Below the pieces are notes generated by a model. The model was not told where the DNA came from. It saw only the letters and a program-made list of their open reading frames with translations, and ran no database searches. Source: Actinoplanes flavus (lineage in GTDB: Bacteria; Actinomycetota; Actinomycetes; Mycobacteriales; Micromonosporaceae). Taken from it: DNA of 64,000 nt. Below are positions 27,485-34,700 of this stretch, piece by piece (the first letter of the stretch is position 1; each line of letters begins with the position of its first letter). Location: positions 1-64,000 of the forward strand of contig NZ_JAGFNS010000041.1 in assembly GCF_017592555.1 (NCBI RefSeq), read 5' to 3'. Both the position numbers and the translations under genes were made by a program.

Positions 27485-28162
27485 TCAGACGCGAGCGCGG
27501 CGGGCCAGGCGCTCCGGGTCCAGGATGATTACGGACTTGCCGTCCAGCCGGAGCCAGGCACGCGAGGCGAAGTCGGCGAGCGCCTTGTTGACCGTCTCGC
27601 GGGAGGCGCCGACCAGCTGGGCCAGCTCCTCCTGGGTGAGGTCGTGGGTGACCCGCAGGACGCCGCCGTCCCGGGTGCCGAAGCGGCCCGCCATCTGGAG
27701 CAGGTTCTTCGCGACCCGGCCGGGCACGTCGGTGAAGATCAGGTCGGCGAGCGCGTCGTTGGTGCGCCGCAGCCGGCGGGCCAGCACGCGGAGCAGCTGC
27801 TCGGCGATCTCCGGCCGGTTGTTGAGCCACGGGCGCAGCGACGACTTCTTCAGTCGCGCCAGGCGGCTGTCGGTCACCGCGGTCGCCGTCGCGGTGCGCG
27901 GGCCGGGGTCGAAGAGCGAGAGCTCACCGAGCATGTCGGACGGGCCCATGATGGAGACGAGGTTCTGCCGCCCGTCCGCCGCCCGGCGACCGAGCTTGAT
28001 CTTTCCGGACAGAACGATATACAGACTGTCGCCGGCTTCGCCCTCGTTGAAGACCACGTCGCCCTTGCGGACTTCGATCGTGTCCATCTCCTTGGCGAGC
28101 GCCTCGGCGGCTTCCGGGTCTACACCCTGAAAGATTCCGCTCCGGGCCAGTACCTCATCCAT
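27485..28162 (-). CDS. crp: CRP/FNR-family cAMP-responsive transcription regulator
   Basis: A 225-residue regulator starting at ATG 28162 with AAAGGT upstream (MDEVLARSGIF). The cyclic-nucleotide domain (about 10-120) has GEAGDSLYIVLSGKIKLGRR and the phosphate-binding cassette GELSLFDPGPRTATA. The dimer helix and C-terminal HTH read LTQEELAQLVGASRETVNKALADF. Very close in motif content to M. tuberculosis Crp (Rv3676) and in the same gene neighbourhood. A class III cyclase is encoded about 6 kb away, which would supply its ligand. Divergent from capA. Confidence 0.95.
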   Translation of the reverse strand: MDEVLARSGIFQGVDPEAAEALAKEMDTIEVRKGDVVFNEGEAGDSLYIVLSGKIKLGRRAADGRQNLVSIMGPSDMLGELSLFDPGPRTATATAVTDSRLARLKKSSLRPWLNNRPEIAEQLLRVLARRLRRTNDALADLIFTDVPGRVAKNLLQMAGRFGTRDGGVLRVTHDLTQEELAQLVGASRETVNKALADFASRAWLRLDGKSVIILDPERLARRARV

Positions 28163-28355
28163 CGCCGCACCTTTCGAAAACGCGCAACGTCTGCGCTCGA
28201 TCAGTCTAGGCGCATGCGGGCGGGAAACGGGCGGCCACCCCTTGATCCAGATACTGGACGGTAACCAGAAATGCCGTGACCGCTCATGACAATTCAGCGG
28301 TCCGGGCATATCAGGACAGGCCTTTCGTCGGTCGATCCCGCTTGCCGGCTGACGG

Positions 28356-28361
28356 TATCGT
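28356..28361 (+). promoter_or_regulatory. Putative -10 of a leaderless promoter (capA)
   Basis: TATCGT, then 8 bases, then ATG 28370. No Shine-Dalgarno sequence. Confidence 0.4.
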
Positions 28362-28369
28362 CCCCGTCG

Positions 28370-29506
28370 ATGAATTCGCACCCCCCATCCCCCGGTAAGA
28401 AGCGCTCCGTCCTACTTGCGACGGTTGCTGTGATAAGTGGCGCTTTGAGCGGTTGTAGCCAGGAAAGTGACACTCCGGTCTGGAGTGCGCCGACGTCCGC
28501 CTCGGCCAAGCCCCCGATCGAGGAATCGGCCGAGATCGAGTCGATCACCCTCTCGGCCACCGGCGACATCATCATGGGCGACGCCCCGAACAAGCTGCCC
28601 GCCAACGACGGCGAGGGCTTCTTCGACGCCGTCAGGAGCTCGCTCAAGTCGGATCTCGTCATGGGCAACCTCGAGCAGCCGCTCACCGGCGACACCGGCA
28701 CCTCCAAGTGCGGCACCCCGAAGCGGGACAACTGCTACGCCTTCCGGTCCCCGCCGGCCTACGCCGAGCACCTGAAGGAGGCCGGATTCCAGCTGCTCAA
28801 CACGGCCAACAACCACTCCAAGGACTACGGCCCCCAGGGATACCGCAACACCGTGGAGGCGCTGGAGGCGGCCGGGCTGGAGCACACCGGGGCCGAGGAC
28901 GAGATCACCGTCGTCGAGGTCGAGGGGATCCGGGTCGCGGTGGTGGGCTTCTCGCCGTACGCGGGGGCGAACAACGTGAACGACCTGGACGCCGCCGCCG
29001 CCGTGGTGGCCGAGGCCCGCGAGCAGGCCGACCTGGTCGTGGTGCAGGTGCACATGGGCGCCGAGGGATCGGACAAGGCGCACGTGAAGCCGGGCAACGA
29101 GATCTACTTCGGAGAGAACCGGGGCAACCCGGTCAAGTTCAGCCGCACCGTGATCGACGCCGGCGCCGACCTGGTGATCGGGCACGGGCCGCACGTGCTG
29201 CGCGGCATGGAGTTCTACAAGGGCAAGCTCATCGCGTACAGCCTGGGCAACTTCGCCGGTGGCGGGCGCACCCTGTCCCGCGACGGCGACCTCAAGTACT
29301 CCGGCATCCTGCACGTCTCGCTCACCCGGGACGGGAAGTACGTGGGCGGCAAGTTCGTCTCCACCTATCTGAACGACGCCGGTGTGCCGTCCCGCAACAA
29401 GGGCGACGACCGCAGCCGCAAGATGGTGGCCCAGCTGTCCGCGGCCGACTTCGGTGACACCGCCGCCGTCATCGCCGCGGACGGGAGCATCAAGCCGCCG
29501 GCGTGA
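28370..29506 (+). CDS. CapA-family (PgsA-like) lipoprotein with metallophosphatase-like domain
   Basis: A 378-residue protein starting at ATG 28370. It has a basic N-terminus, a hydrophobic segment and the lipobox LSGC (Cys29), so it is predicted to be an extracytoplasmic lipoprotein. The domain has the CapA/PGA_cap order: ITLSATGDIIMG, MGNLEQPLTGD, LNTANNHSKDYGPQG, GFSPYAG, VVQVHMGAE, VIGHGPHVLRGMEFYKGKLIAYSLGNF. CapA proteins act in poly-gamma-glutamate or related capsule synthesis and resemble calcineurin phosphatases. No capB/capC genes lie nearby, so the substrate is unknown. Confidence 0.88.
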   Translation: MNSHPPSPGKKRSVLLATVAVISGALSGCSQESDTPVWSAPTSASAKPPIEESAEIESITLSATGDIIMGDAPNKLPANDGEGFFDAVRSSLKSDLVMGNLEQPLTGDTGTSKCGTPKRDNCYAFRSPPAYAEHLKEAGFQLLNTANNHSKDYGPQGYRNTVEALEAAGLEHTGAEDEITVVEVEGIRVAVVGFSPYAGANNVNDLDAAAAVVAEAREQADLVVVQVHMGAEGSDKAHVKPGNEIYFGENRGNPVKFSRTVIDAGADLVIGHGPHVLRGMEFYKGKLIAYSLGNFAGGGRTLSRDGDLKYSGILHVSLTRDGKYVGGKFVSTYLNDAGVPSRNKGDDRSRKMVAQLSAADFGDTAAVIAADGSIKPPA

Positions 29507-29512
29507 CCGACG

Positions 29513-29518
29513 TACTCT
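29513..29518 (+). promoter_or_regulatory. Putative -10 of a leaderless promoter (nth operon)
   Basis: TACTCT, then 6 bases, then GTG 29525. No Shine-Dalgarno sequence. Confidence 0.45.
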
Positions 29519-29524
29519 TTACCG

Positions 29525-30337
29525 GTGACCCGACCCCGCGCAGCGACTGCCGTGCTTTCACGCTTCGCGGGGGAGACGCCGCTGGGCCGCAAGCGCCGGG
29601 CCCGGAAGATGGCACGGGAGCTCGCCGAGACCCATCCCGACGCGCACTGCGAGCTGGATTTCACCAACCCGCTCGAGCTGGCCGTCGCGACCATCCTGTC
29701 CGCACAGACCACCGACGTGCGGGTCAACCAGGTCACCCCGGAGCTGTTCCGCCGCTACCGCTCGGCCGCCGACTACGCGGCGGCCGACCGGGAGCAGATG
29801 GAGACGCTGCTGCGACCCACCGGCTTCTTCCGGGCCAAGACCAACTCGCTGATCCGGCTCGGCCAGGCGCTGTTGGAGCACCATGACGGGCAGATCCCCG
29901 GCAAGCTGGACCAGCTGGTGAAGCTGCCCGGCATCGGCCGCAAGACCGCCAACGTGATCCTGGGCAACGCGTTCGGCGTGCCCGGCATCACCGTCGACAC
30001 CCACTTCCGGCGGCTGACCAACCGGTTCGGCTGGGTCGACGAGCAGGACGAGGTGAAGATCGAGTTCCTGGTCGCCGACCTGATCGAGAAGCGCGACTGG
30101 ACGATGCTGTCGCACCGGGTGATCTTCCATGGGCGGCGGGTGTGCCATGCGCGTACCCCGGCTTGTGGAGCCTGCACCCTGAAGGCGATGTGCCCGTCCT
30201 ACGGGACCGGCCCGACCGAGGCCGCTCCGGCGGCGAAGCTGCTGAAGGGCCCGCGGGCGCGTGAGCTGGCGGTGGCCGCCGGTGTCGATCCCGGCCTGGT
30301 CCCGGCCGCGGCGGTCCTGGCCCCGGAGGAGCCGTGA
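29525..30337 (+). CDS. nth: Endonuclease III (DNA glycosylase/AP lyase)
   Basis: A 270-residue base-excision repair enzyme that removes oxidised pyrimidines and cleaves AP sites. The helix-hairpin-helix is LVKLPGIGRKTANVIL with the catalytic lysine; the catalytic Asp lies in ITVDTHFRRL. The 4Fe-4S cluster cysteines are spaced C-x6-C-x2-C-x5-C (CHARTPACGACTLKAMC). A C-terminal extension of about 45 residues is Ala/Pro-rich. First gene of an nth-tlpA-nudix chain with GTGA and ATGA overlaps, as in mycobacteria. Confidence 0.95.
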   Translation: MTRPRAATAVLSRFAGETPLGRKRRARKMARELAETHPDAHCELDFTNPLELAVATILSAQTTDVRVNQVTPELFRRYRSAADYAAADREQMETLLRPTGFFRAKTNSLIRLGQALLEHHDGQIPGKLDQLVKLPGIGRKTANVILGNAFGVPGITVDTHFRRLTNRFGWVDEQDEVKIEFLVADLIEKRDWTMLSHRVIFHGRRVCHARTPACGACTLKAMCPSYGTGPTEAAPAAKLLKGPRARELAVAAGVDPGLVPAAAVLAPEEP

Positions 30338-30885
30338 GACCGCTCGTCCCGTTGATCGTCGCCGCCCTGGCGCTGTCCGCCTGCACCACCACCGCCGAGC
30401 CCGATGAACCGGATATAGCGTCTCCTTTCGCGACCTGTTCCTCTCTCGGGGGCGGCGGCAGCCCATCAGCCGACATTCCGGATATCGCGCTCCCGTGCTT
30501 CACCGGCGGAGCCGAAATGAAGCTGCGTGACCTGCGCGGACCCGCGGTGATCAACCTCTGGGCGTCGTGGTGCGGCCCGTGCCGCGAGGAACTGCCGGTC
30601 ATCCAGGGCCTCGCCGACCGCGCCGACGGCCGGTTCACCGTCGTCGGCGTCGACATCGGCGACGACCGGGCCGCCGCCGCCGACTTCGCCGCCAGCCGCG
30701 GTGTCGACTTCCCGACCCTGTACGACCGGGAGAAACGGCTCCTGGACGAACTCGGGCTGGCCGCACTGCCCGCGACCGTCTTCATCGATGCCGACGGGGG
30801 GATGTACGTGCACCGGGCCGCCATGGACGTCGACCAGTTGATCGAACAGATGAAGAAACACACGGGCGTTACGGTGTCCCGATGA
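30334..30885 (+). CDS. TlpA-like thioredoxin-fold lipoprotein
   Basis: A 183-residue protein starting at the GTG that overlaps the nth stop. A signal peptide ends in the lipobox LSAC (Cys17). The thioredoxin/AhpC-TSA domain carries WASWCGPCREELP with C80 and C83, and the cis-Pro region LPATVFIDADG. Such proteins reduce disulfides outside the membrane, for example in cytochrome c maturation. Ortholog position matches Rv3673c. Its stop codon overlaps the Nudix start codon (ATGA at 30882-30885). Confidence 0.9.
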   Translation: MRPLVPLIVAALALSACTTTAEPDEPDIASPFATCSSLGGGGSPSADIPDIALPCFTGGAEMKLRDLRGPAVINLWASWCGPCREELPVIQGLADRADGRFTVVGVDIGDDRAAAADFAASRGVDFPTLYDREKRLLDELGLAALPATVFIDADGGMYVHRAAMDVDQLIEQMKKHTGVTVSR

Positions 30886-31595
30886 GCCGCGGTGAGGTGC
30901 TGGGACGGCCGGACGGACTACCCGGATGGTTCGATCCGCTGCTGACCAGGGTCGCCGAATGCCGTACCGAGGACTTCACCACCCTGCGCCGCCCCGTCGG
31001 GAAAGGCGGCCGGTCCAGCGCCGTGCTGGTCCTGATCGGCGAGGGCGACGACGGCCGCCCCGACCTGCTGGTCCTGCAACGGGCCGCGACCATGCGCAAC
31101 CACGCCGGGCAGCCGGCCTTCCCGGGCGGCGCCACCGATCCGGACGACGCCCACGCCCCGGCCACCGCGCTGCGCGAAGCCCAGGAGGAGGTCGGCCTCG
31201 ACCCGTTCTCGGCCGAGGTGCTGGCGCTGCTGCCCGAGCTGTGGATCCCGGTCAGCGGCTTCGTCGTCACCCCGGTGCTCGCCTGGTGGCGCAAGCCGCA
31301 TGCGGTGCATCCACTCCAGCCGGCCGAGGTGGCGCATGTCGCGCGGCTGCCGATCAGTGAACTCGCCGACCCCGCGAACCGTATCCGGGTGCGTCATCCG
31401 AGTGGCTGGATCGGGCCCGCCTTCCAGGTCCGTGGGCTACTCGTCTGGGGTTTCACGGCGGGAGTGATCGCGGCGATGCTGGAGATGGCCGGCTGGGCGG
31501 TCCCGTGGGAGCCGGGGCGCGTCGTCGAGCTGCCGGATGCCAGCGCGCCGGTTCCGGCCGCTCGCGGCGGGGCGCCGGACGAGGTGGTGCCGTGA
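30882..31595 (+). CDS. Nudix hydrolase, CoA pyrophosphatase-like
   Basis: A 237-residue protein starting at ATG 30882, which overlaps the upstream TGA. The Nudix box runs from GGATDPDD to ALREAQEEVGL; its REAQEEVGL half is intact, while the first box Glu appears as Asp. Just before it, LQRAATMRNHAGQPAFPGG is the extra motif of CoA/acyl-CoA pyrophosphatases (CoaX/NudL-like UPF0035). The last ~70 residues form a helical/hydrophobic segment (GLLVWGFTAGVIAAML). TACGGT lies 6 bases before the ATG, so an internal leaderless promoter is also possible. Ortholog position: Rv3672c. Confidence 0.85.
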   Translation: MSRGEVLGRPDGLPGWFDPLLTRVAECRTEDFTTLRRPVGKGGRSSAVLVLIGEGDDGRPDLLVLQRAATMRNHAGQPAFPGGATDPDDAHAPATALREAQEEVGLDPFSAEVLALLPELWIPVSGFVVTPVLAWWRKPHAVHPLQPAEVAHVARLPISELADPANRIRVRHPSGWIGPAFQVRGLLVWGFTAGVIAAMLEMAGWAVPWEPGRVVELPDASAPVPAARGGAPDEVVP

Positions 31596-31611
31596 GATGG
31601 ACCCCGACTTC

Positions 31612-31617
31612 TACGCT
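31612..31617 (+). promoter_or_regulatory. Putative -10 of a leaderless promoter (marP)
   Basis: TACGCT, then 6 bases, then GTG 31624. No Shine-Dalgarno sequence. Confidence 0.45.
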
Positions 31618-31623
31618 GAGTGA

Positions 31624-32802
31624 GTGCCCGTGGTCGATGTCATCCTGATCGTGCTCATGGTGCTGTTCGCGATCAGCGGATACCGCCAGGGCTTCACCAT
31701 CGGTGCGCTGTCGCTCGGTGGCTTCTTCAGCGGCGTCCTGATCGGTCTCCAGCTCGGGCCGCTGATCGCCCGCCAGTTCGACAACGGGACGGTCCGGCTG
31801 GTCGTCGCCCTCGGCGTCATCCTGGTGCTGGCCGTGCTCGGGCAGACCCTGGCCGGTTGGCTCGGCACCAACCTGCGGCAGGTCATCCAGAGCCGCCCCA
31901 TGCAGTACCTCGACGACGCCGGCGGAGCGCTCGTCTCGATCGTCGCCGTGCTGCTGGCCGCCTGGCTGGTGGCCGTGCCGTTCCAGTCCACCCCGTTCCC
32001 GGCGATCAACCGGGAGGTCCGCGGCAGCGCCATCCTCGGCGGCATCAACGAGCTGATGCCCGAGCAGGTGCAGGCGCTCTCCTCCGGGCTGCGCGACACC
32101 CTCGACACCAACGGCTTCCCGGACGTGTTCGGCGGCTTCGCCCGGACCCAGGCCCGCGAGGTCCCGGCGCCCGACCCGGCGCTCGCCGGCTCCAAGGTGG
32201 TGCAGGAGTCCAAAGCCTCGGTCCTCAAGATCCTCGGCTCGGCGCCCAGCTGCTCCCGCCGCATCGAGGGCACCGGCTTCGTCTACGCCAAAGAGCGCGT
32301 CATGACGAACGCGCACGTGGTCGCCGGCACCCGCGAGGTCGTCGTGGAGAGCGGCGGCCGCCAGATCGAGGGCAAGGTCGTCGTCTACGACCCCAAGCGC
32401 GACCTGGCCGTCCTCTACGTGCCCGGCCTCAAGGCGCCGGTCATGCCGTTCGTCGCCAAGGAGGCGGCGAGCGGCGCCAACGCCATCGTGCTCGGCTACC
32501 CGCAGGACGGCCCGTACAACGCCCAGTCCGCCCGGGTCCGCGACGTCAGCCGCATCACCGGCCCGGACATCTACGAGTCCGGCGACGTGACCCGCGAGAT
32601 CTACACGATCAAATCCCTGGTCCGCAGCGGCAACTCGGGCGGCCCCCTGATCGACCCGAACGGCGACGTCCTCGGCGTCATCTTCGCGGCCGCCGCCGAC
32701 GACAAATACGTCGGCTTCGCCCTGACAGCCGACGAGGCCGCCTCGGTGGCCCAGGCCGGTCGCACAGGCACCCGAGGCGTCCGCACAGGCGAGTGCGCAT
32801 AA
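31624..32802 (+). CDS. marP: MarP-like membrane serine protease
   Basis: A 392-residue protein. Residues 1 to about 120 hold four membrane helices of the colicin V production/CvpA type (VILIVLMVLFAISGY..., LVVALGVILVLAVLG, ALVSIVAVLLAAWLV). The periplasmic part is a chymotrypsin-fold protease with H231 (MTNAHVV), D260 (KRDLAVLY) and S338 (SGNSGGP). C210 and C391 correspond to the cysteine pair whose disulfide stabilises the active site of M. tuberculosis MarP (Rv3671c), a protease needed for acid tolerance. It closes the conserved nth-TlpA-Nudix-marP block. Confidence 0.93.
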   Translation: MPVVDVILIVLMVLFAISGYRQGFTIGALSLGGFFSGVLIGLQLGPLIARQFDNGTVRLVVALGVILVLAVLGQTLAGWLGTNLRQVIQSRPMQYLDDAGGALVSIVAVLLAAWLVAVPFQSTPFPAINREVRGSAILGGINELMPEQVQALSSGLRDTLDTNGFPDVFGGFARTQAREVPAPDPALAGSKVVQESKASVLKILGSAPSCSRRIEGTGFVYAKERVMTNAHVVAGTREVVVESGGRQIEGKVVVYDPKRDLAVLYVPGLKAPVMPFVAKEAASGANAIVLGYPQDGPYNAQSARVRDVSRITGPDIYESGDVTREIYTIKSLVRSGNSGGPLIDPNGDVLGVIFAAAADDKYVGFALTADEAASVAQAGRTGTRGVRTGECA

Positions 32803-32885
32803 CCCCTTCCCCGGTACGCCCACCCGCCCCGTAGCCCCCAGCACCAACCTGCCACGCCCCCTTGGCCCGCCCCCACCCACCCGGA

Positions 32886-32968
32886 GCCCGCCCCGCGCGG
32901 CCGGCACCACAAGGTCCGCCCCATGCGGTCGGCACCACACGGCCCGCCCGTGCGGCCGGCACCACACA
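32886..32968. repeat. Tandem repeat, three units of 27-28 bases
   Basis: Units start at 32886, 32914 and 32942. Shared core: CGGCCGGCACCACA (middle unit CGGTCGGCACCACA), preceded by GCCCGCCC or GTCCGCCC. Non-coding. Confidence 0.7.
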
Positions 32969-33112
32969 GCCCACCGGATCCGGCTGGCCCCCAAAGCTGT
33001 CTGGTGTGCTCCGAACAGCTCTGAGAGCCAGCTGGGAAGATCCACTCCACGGGACTCGTCCTGGCCGCGGGACGGTCACGCTGAGCGGGGCGGCGGCGTG
33101 ACGGGCACAACC

Positions 33113-33214
33113 GCAAAACGCCGCCGGTGTCGAGGCAAGTGATTTCCCGACGCCAGCGGGGTGTGCTGGCGGCGGGAAATCACCTGCCTCGACACCGGTT
33201 ACAAGGCGTTTTGC
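33113..33214. terminator. Very long hairpin between convergent marP and mycP
   Basis: Nested perfect arms: GCAAAACGCC/GGCGTTTTGC (33113-33122, 33205-33214); a 14-bp arm CCGGTGTCGAGGCA/TGCCTCGACACCGG; an 11-bp arm GTGATTTCCCG/CGGGAAATCAC; and CGCCAGC/GCTGGCG around a 7-base loop. In all 42 pairs with only small interruptions. It could act as a bidirectional terminator, but its size is far beyond the normal one (see findings). Confidence 0.6.
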
Positions 33215-33245
33215 CGCGGAGCGAAGCGGAGCAATTAGGCCCAGC

Positions 33246-34619
33246 TCAGGCGCTGTCGGCGGCGAAGCGGCGGATGGTTATCGCGGCCGCGATCGCGGAG
33301 AGCACGAACAGCAGGATGGCGATCCAGCGGGCGACCGGGACGCCGGTGTGGGTGGGTTCGGTGGGCGCCGCCCAACCGCCCGCGTTCTCGCCCGAGGTCG
33401 CGGTGGTGGAGTGGGGCTGGGTGCTGGCTTCGGGGGCCGACTGGGCCTGGCCGGAGACCGGCGCGCTGCCGAAGCGGGCGACACCGGCGGGTGGGGTGGT
33501 GTCGAGCGGGTTGCCGGGCACCTGCGGAACGTCCGCGGTGAGCGCGGCGACCGGGTCGACGAGGCCGAAGCCGAACTCCGGGTCGCGGCCCGGGTCGCCG
33601 CGGTCCTTGGCGGTTTTGATGATCCGGTTGACCACCTCGCCGGCGGGCATGTCCGGCCAGCGGGAGCGGATCAGTGCCGCGGTGGCGGCCACCATCGGGG
33701 CGGCGAAGCTGGTGCCCTGGACTTTCCAGTAGCCGCCGGGCCGGGCGCCGACGAGCTCGTTGGCCGGGGCGGTGACCACGGTCTCCTTGCCGGTGATGGA
33801 ACCGGACCACAGGCCTTCGCCGTCCCGGTCGAGCCCGCCTACGGCGATCACGCCGGGTTCCCTGGCCGGATACCACACCCCGGAGCGCGGGGTGGTGGCC
33901 GTGGCGGTGCCTGTCGCGTTGCCGGTGCAGGCGATCACCACGACGTCTTTGGCGAACGCGTAGTCGATCGCGGCGGACAGGATGGCGCTGGATCCGCTGC
34001 CGCCGAGGGACAGGTTGACCACCTTGGCGCCGTGGTCGACCGCCCACCGCACGCCCTTCGCCACGATCAGGGCGTCGTCGTAGCGGTTCTCCTCGTCCAG
34101 CACCCGGACCGGAAGGATCTTGGACTTCGGGGCGATGCCGACGACGCCCTGTGGGTCGTCGGAGCGGCCGGCGATCAGCGCCGACACCGAGGTGCCGTGC
34201 CCGACCGGGTCGCTCTCGCCGTCGCCCTTCTTGTCGACCAGGTCGAGCCCGGGCAGCACCTGACCCTCCAGGTCGGTGTGGTGGGCGTCCACCCCGGAGT
34301 CGATCACCGCGACGGTGACGCCGGCGCCGTCCGAGTAGTTCCACGCCTCGGCCAGGTTGAGCGCCTGCAACTGCCACTGGTCGGCGCGCACCGTGTCTCC
34401 GGCGGTGTCGACGGGCTCGGCCAGGATGCCGGCGCCGTGGCCGACCGGAATCGGGGCGGTGGACTCGACGACGGCTGCCGGGCCGAAGGCGATCAGGCCC
34501 GCCAGCGCCGAGGCGCTGAGCCGTCGGCTCAGCACCGGCCACCGCCATCGGGTGCCACCCATCGCGGCCTGTCCGGCCGGGACACGATGCTCACACTGCT
34601 CACGGGTCGGCGTCGCCAT
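33246..34619 (-). CDS. mycP: Mycosin, type VII secretion-associated subtilisin-like protease
   Basis: A 457-residue protein with an N-terminal signal sequence, the subtilisin triad D107 (VAVIDSGVD), H141 (GHGTSVS) and S304 (GTSFAAPM), the oxyanion N234, and a C-terminal membrane helix (about 425-447) preceded by a Pro/Ser/Thr linker. This is the mycosin plan. An ATG at 34562 is an alternative start that would leave a cleaner signal peptide. In ESX systems MycP stabilises the complex and cleaves substrates. It lies 81 bases after eccC on the same strand. Confidence 0.92.
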   Translation of the reverse strand: MATPTREQCEHRVPAGQAAMGGTRWRWPVLSRRLSASALAGLIAFGPAAVVESTAPIPVGHGAGILAEPVDTAGDTVRADQWQLQALNLAEAWNYSDGAGVTVAVIDSGVDAHHTDLEGQVLPGLDLVDKKGDGESDPVGHGTSVSALIAGRSDDPQGVVGIAPKSKILPVRVLDEENRYDDALIVAKGVRWAVDHGAKVVNLSLGGSGSSAILSAAIDYAFAKDVVVIACTGNATGTATATTPRSGVWYPAREPGVIAVGGLDRDGEGLWSGSITGKETVVTAPANELVGARPGGYWKVQGTSFAAPMVAATAALIRSRWPDMPAGEVVNRIIKTAKDRGDPGRDPEFGFGLVDPVAALTADVPQVPGNPLDTTPPAGVARFGSAPVSGQAQSAPEASTQPHSTTATSGENAGGWAAPTEPTHTGVPVARWIAILLFVLSAIAAAITIRRFAADSA

Positions 34620-34700
34620 TCTGAGACGGGTCAGTCGGACGGTCAGTCGATGGAGGGAGATTACTCTCCCACAGCGGCGTGTCGCTGCGGTCCTTCGTGG

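Larger units (their letters stand above)
32803..33245. other. Intergenic region between marP and mycP (convergent)
   Basis: 443 bases without a credible gene. It opens with a CCCCTTCCCCGGTACGC motif like those after the cutA and kinase genes, then a C-rich stretch, three 27-28-base tandem repeats (32886-32968), and a very long palindrome (33113-33214). Small ORFs in all frames here lack start signals or codon bias. Confidence 0.55.

Noticed and set aside
28163..28369. Crp operator between crp and capA
   Set aside because: Only half-site-like GTGAC/TGACA pieces are visible; no TGTGA-N6-TCACA palindrome could be read, so no site is claimed.
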